From positions 47,032,327 to 47,096,326 of the forward strand of contig OY829539.1 in NCBI GenBank assembly GCA_963691705.1: a stretch of 64,000 nucleotides of DNA. Direction: 5' to 3'. The position numbers and the translations under genes are program-made. The stretch's first letter is position 1. The number at the start of each line of letters is the position of its first letter. The notes under the pieces are model-generated. The model was not told the origin of the DNA. It ran no database searches and saw only the letters and a list, made by a program, of their open reading frames with translations. The DNA is from Viola odorata. Lineage: Eukaryota; Streptophyta; Magnoliopsida; Malpighiales; Violaceae. Below are positions 11,646-22,400 of this stretch, one piece after another.

Positions 11646-12629
11646 TTAAGAACACAATTTAGCTCGTTTTTTCATGTGGGAATTGAGAATTAAACACATG
11701 TTCTGCACAGCTAGGCTTGGTAAAACCGCAAGAGCCTCCCCATCAATAACAATCTTGTCCTCCTTGAAAAACTTGGTTGAGAATTTTGCTCAGAATTCCA
11801 CAATCCAATAGTCAACTTCCATAACTATTCAACATGAAAACAGACAAAAGAAAAGGAAAAGAAGAGGAGCAAAGTGTTCAAAGTGCTTTACATGTATCTA
11901 TTCTTGTCCTCTCTTATGCTAACAGCTTCGACCTGACCGACAACTTCATCTCCAACATACACAGGCGCTCTAAAATGCAAGCTTTGGGAAACATATACAA
12001 CTCCTGGCTTTCAAATCTCAAATATTTGCAAAAATAAGAAAATCGCATCGAATATGTAGGACGAGACCAGTACAATATGCTGCAGAAAGAAAGCTACTAC
12101 CAACCCTTTATATTTTTCGTTCTATTCATTTTTAGATGAGAAATGGTTGATACACCCAAGAGCTGGAAACTACTTTAGGTTTGATCATACCCACTTAACT
12201 AACCAGGCTTGGTCTCAAGGAGTAATGAACTTCTATTTCCTTCTTTCCAAACTAACAAATGAAGTTGGCCGAATCTATAGATGTTGAATTAGTTCCCACA
12301 AGTTAGTTCTAAGCTAGAAATGGAGAAAGAACATGTAAAGTATCGTATGTAATGAAAAGGCAACTTACGCAATGGGATGCGATAATCCGAGGGAACAGGG
12401 CAGCGACAAGCATTCAGTGAACAAGTGGATCCTGGAATTCAGCACCGCGAGCAGTTTCAGCATCGAAATGCAAAGGGTTCACATCCTGGCTCACTTTTGA
12501 GTATTCAATCACATCTTGGTTCGAGAATAGCTTTAAAATGTCTCCAGTTTTTAGCATGCTTGGTGCTGTAGATGAGAACCGAATAGCAAAGGGACCCGTA
12601 GTTGAAGCAAATCTCTTGATAGCCATCAT
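11646..12629 (-). pseudogene. MaoC-type 3-hydroxyacyl-thioester dehydratase (mitochondrial HTD2-like), interrupted by an in-frame TGA
   Basis: Hot-dog-fold dehydratase, homologous to plant mitochondrial 3-hydroxyacyl-ACP/CoA dehydratase used in mitochondrial fatty-acid synthesis. Coding exons on the minus strand: 12629-12369, 12007-11892 and about 11790-11646. The first begins with a Ser/Arg-rich presequence followed by LKTGDIL and the catalytic-region motif DVNPLHFD, with the Asp and His present. Just after PLVH, where the family has Gly, the codon is TGA (about 12412-12414), and the frame then continues normally (MLVAALFPRIIASH). The second exon encodes YVSQSLHFRAPVYVGDE; the third KFSTKFF and VIDGEALAVLP. 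The third exon lacks a clean AG acceptor at the expected phase. A 5' UTR exon lies near 13000-13110, with an acceptor at about 12645. Either a young pseudogene or a sequencing error; I favour pseudogene. Confidence 0.75.
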
Positions 12630-12989
12630 CGCAAAAGGGTGTCTGGTGGCAAAGTAAAGTGACGAATTGTACAAGTGTTGACAAATTTAAATTTCAAAAT
12701 CAAGAGCAAGAATGATTTCTAACAAGCAATCTAACAAACACGTCAAGTGCATAATGAGGCCAGGACATGCTAATTACCCAAAGTTAAACACTAATCAAGC
12801 AAATAAGTCAAACATCACATGCATTGTGGTGCTTTCTAATACTAAGGGTGAAGTCAATAGGCGAATCAAACAAAGGAGCAGCAAACCAAATATACCATTC
12901 AAAGGAGTAGAAATTTCAAGCACACTGATCACGATGATGAAGTAAAAATCAAATCTTGATAAAACCCCAAGAGAGCTGCCAATGACATA

Positions 12990-13115
12990 GCTGAAAAATG
13001 CTACGTTGTTGCAGCAGAGAAGTTGGAACAGCGACGGAATCGATTGTGGAGGAGACAGACAGTTGGTGTCGGAGAAAACCGGAGCAACTTTGATCTAACC
13101 GCTTACTTACTTACT
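12990..13115 (-). promoter_or_regulatory. 5' UTR exon and start region of the MaoC-like gene
   Basis: A segment containing 'ctgcaacaacGTAGC' on the minus strand looks like a leader exon with its donor. The leader intron would end at the CCACCAG acceptor just upstream of the ATG. A diverged copy of this leader lies at about 16890-17005. Confidence 0.4.
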
Positions 13116-13235
13116 TGGAAAAATCGGAGCAGTGGTTGGTTCTCTGACCGGTGAAGGAGCAAATATTCCTCGGAGAATTTCGTTGCTGTAAACCTTTTTT
13201 ATCTATCACAAACGATTTTATTTTTTTAAATTACT

Positions 13236-13674
13236 ATTATACTCTTAAATTATTAAATTTTTTAAAGTTGTAATAGACTTTAACCAATAATTTAATAAAT
13301 ATATTTTAATTAATTAAATTACTCAATTAATTAACCTACCTGCGTGCAATTGCTTTATCAGCATCATCAAAAACCAAGTAATTAAACATCCTTTCAAATT
13401 TAACTTGCATTATACCCTTAAATTATTAAAAATTTTAAAGTTGTAATAGACTTTTAAACAATAATTTAGTAAATATATTTTAATTAATTAAATTACTCAA
13501 TTAATTAACCTACGTGCGTGCAACTGCTTTATTATCATTATCACAAACCAAGTAATTAGACATCCTTTCAAATTTAACTTGCTCCATGTTAGGTTTGTAA
13601 AATTTAGTTTTAATTAATTAAGTTATTCAATTAATTAACGTAACTGCGTGCAACTGCTTCATCATCATCATCAC
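13236..13674. repeat. Tandem repeat, about 173-bp period, 2.5 copies
   Basis: Copy one begins at 13236 and copy two at 13409. A partial third copy occupies about 13588-13674. Each contains the 'aattaattaacctac' and 'gcgtgcaa.tgctt.atcat' blocks. The sequence is AT-rich and non-coding. It lies directly upstream of the MaoC-like gene. Confidence 0.8.
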
Positions 13675-14284
13675 TCTTCTTCTTCACCTTCAAAAGGTTA
13701 GTTTCAACGAATGATAAATTTCAGATTTTGCATCCAGTCACAAACCAATTAATTACATTCAATTTGTGTTTTATCTTCTTTTCATACATTTATATTCAAT
13801 TTTTGTGTTGTGTTAGTATTGGCACTCAAAGTTGCCCAAGCACTCCAATTCCAACAGTTTTGCAACAATTCTTACCCACCTTGGTAATAATTAAATTAAC
13901 CGACATGGTTAAATTAATTAATTTAACAAGTTCTTAATTTGATCACTAATTAATCCTGCTTTTTATGCATAAAACCTTAAATTCCAAAGATCATTAACCC
14001 ATATAACTACTACACTTCTTGCTTACGGTTCAATTCTTGAATTGCTAGAGAGAAAAAAGAGGGAATCGTACAATTCAGAATCTCTGAATCGACCGCCTCC
14101 CGGTCAGCCCGCGCGAGGCATTCTGTTGCTTACATAGCTGCTACTGTTGGCGAGGTTCAGACTTAACAAGTCCTCCTGTTGTTACTTTGACTTTCATTTT
14201 TTATACTTAGATACAATGTTCTGAACTTCTCTGTTATGTTTATAAGTAAGGGTCTGTTTTCTTATCTTATTTCATCTCATTTGT
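13675..14284. other. Intergenic DNA, nothing recognised
   Basis: No gene or clear repeat. The only GC-richer patch is around 14090-14150 and has no supportable ORF. Confidence 0.5.
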
Positions 14285-14840
14285 ACATTCAATTTGTGTT
14301 TTATGGTTTTTTGATTTTTTAAAATTTATACTTTTGTGGTTATGTTTTGAGTTTTAAAAAAAAACCTATTAAACTCCTCTTTCTTCGAATTGCAGACGAT
14401 TGCTGATTTTTAAAGCATGAAGAATCACCATTATCAAAGATTGCTACACTGTAATTCTTCAAAGTCATGGTAAAAATACGATTAGAACCGAATCGATTAG
14501 TAATTGATAACAGAATAGAGATTTTGCTTGATTGATGCTTATGTTGCAGGTTTGTATTCTGTTTTTTCTTTGGGTTTCTGTTCATATTTTTGGAGTAAAT
14601 AAGGTTATTTTTTTTGTTTATTGATTATTGACCATGAAATTACTATTGTCAATCATGCGACACTTTAACGAATCAATTTCATCCCATTTGTACATTCAAT
14701 TTGTGTTTTATGGTTTTTTGATTTTTTAAAATTTATACTTTTGTGGTTTTATTTTGAGTTTTAAAAAGTAACCTATTAAACTCCTCTTTCTTCGAATTGC
14801 AGACGATTGCCGATTTCCAAAGCCTAAAGAATCACCATTA
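14285..14840. repeat. Direct repeat pair (about 140 bp, spaced about 405 bp)
   Basis: The block 14285-14425 recurs at about 14690-14830. Both copies contain 'acattcaatttgtgttttat', the 'cctattaaactcctctttct' run and 'cgaattgcagacgattgc'. The second copy continues into the block shared in inverted orientation with 1.1-1.6 kb. Confidence 0.75.
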
Positions 14841-15040
14841 TTGATTGTCCGACATAGACCCTTACATAGACCTTTATTGAACAACATCATTCCTTCCTGG
14901 AGTATCTCAAAAATATATTTAATATATGAATTATATATTTATTATATGAATCCTATATTTAATTAGTTTGAGTACTATATATATGTGTATTTATTTTGTT
15001 CGATCCATATGTGTATGTATTTATGATTGTCGACAATGAT
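14790..15040 (+). repeat. Dispersed repeat, inverted relative of 1.14-1.6 kb
   Basis: Reads as the reverse complement of the left-hand copy over several blocks separated by small indels. Further fragments with 'gatcgaactaaataaata' or its complement occur at about 15255-15290 and 16120-16140, so the family is dispersed in this interval. Confidence 0.55.
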
Positions 15041-16889
15041 TCAAATTTCTCAATTATACCATCTAATTTTTTATTTATTTTTACTAATTAGCTGTCAAAA
15101 TCAGTCAAATTGATGATTCCATTTGTAGGCTGTACATTGCTTTATTAGGAGCTGTATTAATCTTAAAAATAAGTCCAGTAAATAATTTTTTAACTCAATA
15201 TTATTCATTTCAAATTGAATAATGTTTTAGATCTTGACACAATAGATCCATGTTGTATTTATTTAGTTCGATCCATATATGTATATTTATACAATTTCAT
15301 ACATTATTCAATAAATGACTTAAATTACCATTTTTTTGCAAATCCATGTTTTAAATTTATTTCAATTATAGGAAGATATGTCTACAAACAAAAGAAAGTG
15401 ACTAATGATTTGATGGTGCCAAATGTTAAAAGAAGAGAGCAAAATTGGTTGCTTAAAGTCCAATCATTTTTTTAATAAATATCAAGGTATGTGATTAATT
15501 AATATTTTAAAATCAATAATTTGATTCAATGTTTAAAATTATTCGGAGTGACTAATACTAAATTATATAATAAATCTTTTATTTGTTTTAATTCGGAGTG
15601 ACTAATATTAAACTATATAATAAATTTTTTATTTATTTTAATACGCAGGACATATAGGAGTTGAACCATCTATTTCACCTCTACATACGTTAAAGGATGT
15701 TACAAGCTTCAAATTAGAGCTTTTAGACAATCGATACTTTTACTATCTGGTATGCTTTTATGAGAAGAGATTGTAGTCATTGAATAAGTAGTGAGAAAAA
15801 TTAGAAAGCACTCCCAAATAGATTCTAAATTCAATGAACAATCAATTTCAAAAGTAACGGTTAAATGATTTATAAAATTAACCTCTTAACAAGATTGATA
15901 TTTGGTCTTTTTTATTCACAATTTCATTTTAAATTAATGAATCATAAATTAAGGATTCTAATTGATTAGTAAATTTTTCTTAAATCAATATTAATTAATT
16001 AAGAATTGATAAAGAATTGAACTAAAAATTATTTAAGTACCTTAATCTTAATAAAGATTACGAGTAATCAAGTTATTCCAAAAGTAGAAAACGTTCCAAC
16101 AGATCCTAAATATTATATGGATCGAACTAAATAAATATACATAATTTTTTCACAATTTATTTTATTATTTTGGCTTTTTGTGCGTGTTAATTTTTCATGT
16201 TAATATTTTGAATTTCCCATTTTTATAGTATTTATTTAATTAAACATGCAAAATTTTCACAATTTTATGTTTTTTTGTGTTGCGGTGATACTAAATATTG
16301 GCATTTTAATACCATACTAGGTTTTGTATTTATTTTGAAAAAAATATATTTATGGTAAAATTTTATTAGTTTTTATTGTTTAACTCAACAATATGAAGTA
16401 AATAATTTGTATTTGACAATATATTTAATTTAATTCTTGAATTTTTATTTAATTAATTTTTAATTTATTTAAGAATATTAATTAATATTTCTAAATTAAT
16501 ATTAATTAATTAAGAATTGATAAAGAATTGAATAAAAACTTAAAAGAAATTAAAAACTGGGTTTAGGACGTTTTTTGGAAAAGGACGCCGAAGTATGCGT
16601 CTTTCTGGAAATGCAAAGGACGCGTCTTATTGAAGTAAATGCAGTGGGGGTTTAGGACGTACTTTTGAAAAAAAAACGCATTTTAAGTTTGGTTTAGGAC
16701 GTCCTTTTCAAAAAGGAAATAGTGCTCCAATGCATTTGACATTGGCTGTACCTCTGGTTAGATGGCGTGATTGTGCTTCAAACTGAATTTTATTTTGTAT
16801 GATAGTGAAAAACTGACTCTTACCAAAAAATCATTCCTCGCTACAACTGGAGAACTAAATGATAGTGATGCAGAATGAAGTGAGAAAAA
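15041..16889. other. AT-rich intergenic DNA with a short G-rich direct repeat
   Basis: No gene. Three copies of a 'gtttaggacgt' motif followed by a poly-T/A run occur at about 16560, 16651 and 16690, and stand out from the surrounding AT-rich DNA. The short tandem 'tcggagtgactaatactaaa' at about 15543 recurs at about 15594. Confidence 0.5.
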
Positions 16890-17010
16890 AAGTACCTTGT
16901 TGCAGCAGAAAAATTCGAACAACGAGGAAATCGATTGTGGAGATAATTGGTGTCCAGGGACAAGATAAATTTCCTACCACCTGAAATTGGGAGCACTTTG
17001 ATCCAATCAC
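16890..17010 (-). repeat. Partial duplicate of the MaoC-gene leader exon
   Basis: The reverse strand resembles 12990-13110 block by block: the 'gttgcagcag' block, the 'atcgattgtggag' block, 'ttggtgtc' and 'agcac/aactttgatc'. This copy has a GTAC donor right after 'ctgcaacaag'. No downstream MaoC coding exon was found next to it, so only the leader end appears to have been duplicated or retained. Confidence 0.6.
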
Positions 17011-18170
17011 TCACAGCCCGTTTGATATCACTAGAATTGAAAGAATTCAGTTCAGTTACAATTCTTTTTGATTAACTTCCTTAATTGGTATAAGATTTTG
17101 AGATAGAGTTCAACTTTGCGTCTAAAACGGTCTGATTTGCATAGAATTCAGTCTACTTTTAACGGCTATTTTCTTTTTTCCTAAACTGCCCTTGAACGGG
17201 ATCCAATTTTGCATCGTGACTTTGTTTTCGAAACTCTGGCGTGAAGGGAGAACTGAAGAATGATCCAGTGAGTAGAAAGCGAATGAGAAATGAACCAAAG
17301 AGATAGATAGAAGACCCAAATGATCAAGGAGCAACGAGTGATATTGAAGGATGGAGTTCTGATTGAAATTTCGCATAGATATTTGTGTTACAGGTGCCAT
17401 GGTTGTGCTCAGATCAAAAGAGGACATGGGGCCATGTTGAGGGTGGTTAGGGTCAATGATGAAGTGAGTGGATTATTATGGTTGTTGTTGACAGCTGAGA
17501 AAGAAGAAGATGAAGGTATCCATTTAAGCACTGCAGCATAATGCACACCAACTGTTTGTAAAAATGCCTTAACCAATAAATTGATCTGGGTGACTCTATT
17601 CTTTAAATGTTAAATAATAATATTTGATTTAAATTTGAAAATTGGAATTAATTTAATAATTAAAATAGTAAACTAATTAAAATGAAACATATACTAACTT
17701 TTAATGTTTTCAAATAATAATTATATGAAATGTGCTCATTTTTGTATACAGAAAAAAATAAATTAAATTATTGAAAAAAGACATTTTTATATTCCCAATT
17801 ATTTTTTTAAAAATAAATTTAAATATAACTCATAAAACTACTAAACAAAAAAAGGAAATGGAGCACTTATAAATTAAAGAAAGGAGACACAATATATTAA
17901 AGGTGCTTTTCTTTAACTGTCTTTTTCTTTTTGTAAGAAAAATGGCAACTATTACCGTCTTAAACCACTGATTGCATATCAATGTCAGTTTTCCTTTCAA
18001 TTGACCAAAACTTACTCTCTTCGGGTCGGGTTACCAGTACCATCTAAACATGATCCCCACCGCTAATCAAGGACAACATTATACGTTCATCACATCACCA
18101 CAGAAGCAATTTCCCGTTCCAATCATTAAAATAAATCAATCGACACAAATGGGATCAAGATTTCAAATAC
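17011..18170. other. Intergenic DNA, no supported gene
   Basis: Overlapping ORFs on opposite strands at 17122-17541 have no recognisable domain and are probably chance. The rest is AT-rich. Confidence 0.5.
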
Positions 18171-18179
18171 ACAATCAGC

Positions 18180-18500
18180 TTACTGCTGATCAAGAGAAAC
18201 TATAGCACTCGCCATCGCAATCGAATCTGGTCCAAGGGCAGCAGCAGCCTTAACTTGTGGCGCAGGCGGCAATGGTGAAAACACTATGGTTATGCTCTCG
18301 AGGCAAGAATGCAACCTCGCAATCATACATGAAACACTGAACTATATATATATAATATATTCTCAAAATGAGCTTATATATGGAATCAAAAACATTGTGG
18401 AGATACAGAAGCGTATAGGCATCCAACTCTACTCGACACAATTCTAGGGCGTTGAAAAGAGCTTCTCCTACCCTACTACCTCTTTCGCTAGAATCAATGT
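18180..18500 (-). other. Possible 3' exon or gene remnant of unknown identity
   Basis: On the minus strand a short open frame, 18504-18250, has non-repetitive, coding-like composition, and an alternative frame ends in AMASAIVSLDQQ just before a stop near 18182. A GT donor (CAGGTAAAT) lies right after the NFRKB-like stop codon at about 19421. This could therefore be a downstream 3' UTR exon of that gene or a fragment of an unrelated gene. I do not recognise it. Confidence 0.25.
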
Positions 18501-19432
18501 ACACGTAACTTTCTTAATGTATGACACAAAACCTTGAAGAGGAATGACCCACGCCTTCTTCTACATATACATGGACCTAAAAGCCTGCAAAAAAACCATC
18601 GTGCTGCTTTGTTAGATAATCTCAATTTAGGCCGCCATTACATTCAATCAAACATCAAAGTTCAGCACAGGACGAAGGAAAAGTTATTTAACATCAAAGT
18701 TCATCACATGTCAACAATTAGCTACTCTAAATAGCAATCCTACTAAAAGTACATCAACCACCACTCTCTGTACCCAGACATCTTCCATAACAAGCCTACT
18801 ACATTAAGTAATGATCCTGGGATAATTTGGTTGGTAGGCATCTATGCATATGACAACGATCCAGATTCAAATTTCCATTCACATGCTAGAGCTCTATATC
18901 AAAGATTTTGACCATTTCCCCTTATGAAGGCCCATGAGCTCATCCATACAGACTACAGAGTACAACTCTGACCTCTGCTTTAAAGCCATTGGAGATGTAT
19001 CATCCCTTGTGAAATTGCTAATGAGCACAAACTTCTCCAGTCTAAAGACAACTCCATGGGCACAAAGTGCTGCATTAGAGTTGCTGCGTGATTCAAATCT
19101 ATGGCCAATGACATGAACAAGCCAAATCTAAAGACATCTTATCAGGGACCTTCCCCTCTTAAATGAACTACACATGGATATCCTTCTCTCTAAATGTTCC
19201 AACAACCAAACAGATCATAGCCTAAAAACAAACCGTAAGTGCTTGGACTGATTATGTGAAATTGTTTAGTTGAACATGAAGCAGGCAACATTAAAGTTGA
19301 GGGAAACCCATATGATCATAGGTTTCAGAATGGATTAAATTTAACTAGCATGTAATTGTCATCAGCTTAAGAAATCAATATTTAAATACAAGAACCATTT
19401 AGGGTGGTATTGAAATTTACCTGATGTAATCT
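18501..19432. other. 3' flank of the NFRKB-like gene
   Basis: No protein-coding feature is supported. Its composition is less AT-rich than the neighbouring intergenic DNA, consistent with a 3' UTR or a spliced UTR. Confidence 0.4.
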
Positions 19433-22400
19433 TCATAATAAGCTTGCGCTTAACAGTCCAGCTGGCCTCTCTCTACTAAAAGTTTCATCATCAAAATCAT
19501 CATTTGTGGAATTTTCTTGACATAGCAATTTGTCCTCCGGCAACGGATTTAAGCCAAGGCCCTCCCAGACCGTTGATTCACCCTGATGCCTATTCCCTTG
19601 TTCAGATCCATGACTCACATCAATATTATCCTCCACATTTTGCTTGACATCATTGTCAATATCTGTTCCTTTATCATCATCATTACCAGGGGGTTCAGCG
19701 TTGAGGTCGGAGCCCAAATCAAATCCAGGTTGATCCTCAGCCCCATGAAAAGCAACAGTTACTGTTCCTTGGTCTGGTTGGTCGGTCGCAGGTTGATCCG
19801 CTGGATCTTTCTTCTGTCTCTTCCATTTCTTAGTAGATGAAGTACCATCATCTTCAAAGTCTTCTTCTTCTCTCTCTCTATGCAGGTAAACCCACAATTT
19901 CCTTTCTCCATCAAATTGCACACAAGGATCACGTTCATAATGCAAACGATCCAAGGCTCCACTAACAACTTGATTCACTTGAGCATCAGATACATCTTCA
20001 ACAATATATTGAGAATCCCTTATCAGTGTACAAACATCTGCCCTAGTGCCAATACTTCCAGGCAATCTGGAAGCTGCATCTCTGACAAGACAGAGAATTG
20101 TAACATGTGGCGGCCGATCACGCTTCAGCATGAAATGGTCTCGGGCTTTAGATGTCGGCTTACCCCCACACCTTCTCAAGGGAGCAACAATAGATTTCTT
20201 GCCATCAGCAGCAGTATATGAAAAGGCCCTGTCTGGAATTGAATACCTTAGAACTTCCTCCTTACGGAAATAAGTCCTCACTTCTTCTGAGCTTGGGCTA
20301 ATGGTATTAAGACTTTTCTGAGCTCTCAAGTCCCTGAACCTTTCTTTCTCATCAAGGTTACACTGCATCAGTGAGACAGGAGGAGTAGGAAGACTTCCAA
20401 TTTGTTGAAGAGTCTCTTGACCACTTTTCAGCCAATTAGCAAAGGAATCTACCAACTTCACCAGTGACTTGTGGGGAAGGCCCCAATATTCAGGGGACGT
20501 CACCTCCTCAAGACCATCATGATCTGTTGAAGAATGAAAAATAGGACCAACCCATGACCAACTTTTTGTAGATTTTTCATACGCAACAAGAGGCTTCCAA
20601 CCCTTAATTCCTAAAGGTGCTGTTTTTGATGAAAATATCCTCAGAACTCCTCTGACCAAATCTTGAAGAGGCTCTTGAGTCTCAAGTATACAAGGATCCC
20701 CTGGGTTTGATCGTACACGATTAACAATTTCCTGTACAGTAAGAACAGGCACATTCACTTGTGCAGCATCATCAGATACATTAACATCCAAATTCCCAGA
20801 AGAAGCAGCTCCATTTGTACCACTTTCAACTGCTTTGTTCTGCTCTTCTTTAGGTTTGCCAACCTCTAAGGTGTCTTCCATGAGAGGAGTGATCATTGCC
20901 ATTCGCACGGCAGAAAGAAGATGCACAACGGAAAATGAGAACCCAGTATGAACAGAAGGTGTAATCGGTGTGTAAGGCTTTTTCTGTGGTTTGGTTTCCA
21001 CTTCCACAATTACTGCTTCAGCTTCTTTAACAGGTGGCTCAAGAGTTTCCATTTCTAAAGTACTAGAATCAGCTTCCAATTTCTTTTTCCCCTTTTTCTT
21101 CAGTGAAATGGAGTCGTCAATTTGCTGATGAGTATCTTCATCTCTGCTAACCATGTCCATCACCTCCTCCTTTGCTTTTCGTTTCTTTGTTACCAAGTTG
21201 CACCCGATTAATGAAGACTCGGATCTCTCACGACGATCGTGATGATACCCTTCATTGCCCTGTCCTTTCTTTCCCAATCTACTGAGTGGAATCTCATCTG
21301 CCAGTAATCGTGTTTCAAAAGAGTCATCCTCTCCATAAATGATGTAATCATGGCTGACTCCCCCTTTCTGCTTACGGTCAGTAGGGTATCCCCTCAAGGA
21401 GGAAATGGGTAACCTTTCACCAAAATCCCCTCTCAATTGGCCATTCTTGCCTAATTTGGGAATCCGTCTACTGTCATCATCATCCTTAAGGTTACCAAAG
21501 CCAACAATGGAGTTATCTTCCGAAACTCTACTGCCAGACTTATACAGGGGACTGCTATTGCGCATCTTGCTTTTCTGTTTTGCCTTTGACAAGTATGCTG
21601 CCACATTGCCATGCTCACTAAAGCCAGTTACTTTTTTTGAGAAGTGAGAGATTCCATCAAAAGCCACTGCACTCCGCTTCAGCTCTTTCTTACCGGATGA
21701 GGCCCTTTTAGCATCTAAGCTAGATTTTACCAAGGATGATCGAGAACCTTCCATGATGCCAATCGGATAAGCTGACTTGGTCCTTATCAAAGGACTGAAA
21801 TCTTCATCATTATCATCATCAAATTGCTCAGATGAGTCTGATTCTGTTTCTTCATTTTTTAAATGCATTCCATTCGCTTTTAATGCTCCCTTATCCTGTC
21901 CTCCATTCTGGATGAATTGACATCTGATCTTCTCCTTTGATGGTTTCTTCCTTAACTCAGAGAGCAGTATTCTATCATCCACTTGAGGCGAGGAACCTCT
22001 GTAGGCTTTAAAATTCAGATCTGGTGACTCCCTCCCTGACTTCCACTTCTTGCTTCTTGAATTCCAATCAGTAGAGTTATCCACGGAAAAAACCTGCCCG
22101 TGGCTCTTGCTATGCCAAATTGGGTTGGTAGGATCTGACAAATCAACTTGACTACCCTCTAGTGGTAGTTGTGGAGTTCGGCCTTTCAAAGTCTTCATCT
22201 GATCTCCAACTGCAAATTGGTGAAGATTTTCATAATACGTGGGCTTGTCATAGTCATGGAAATTTCGAACATTACGTGGCTTTGCTGCGAATATTTTTAC
22301 TTCCGAGAGCTGATTCACATTTCGGTTTCTGGCATAGGCATGCAAATCATTCTTTGAAGAGAAGGGAAGCCCAAGCAAACTATCAGCGGGCAAGTCATCA

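Noticed and set aside
17122..17541. Overlapping ORFs on opposite strands (101 and 73 codons)
   Set aside because: No recognisable domain, no consistent splice sites, and mutually overlapping.
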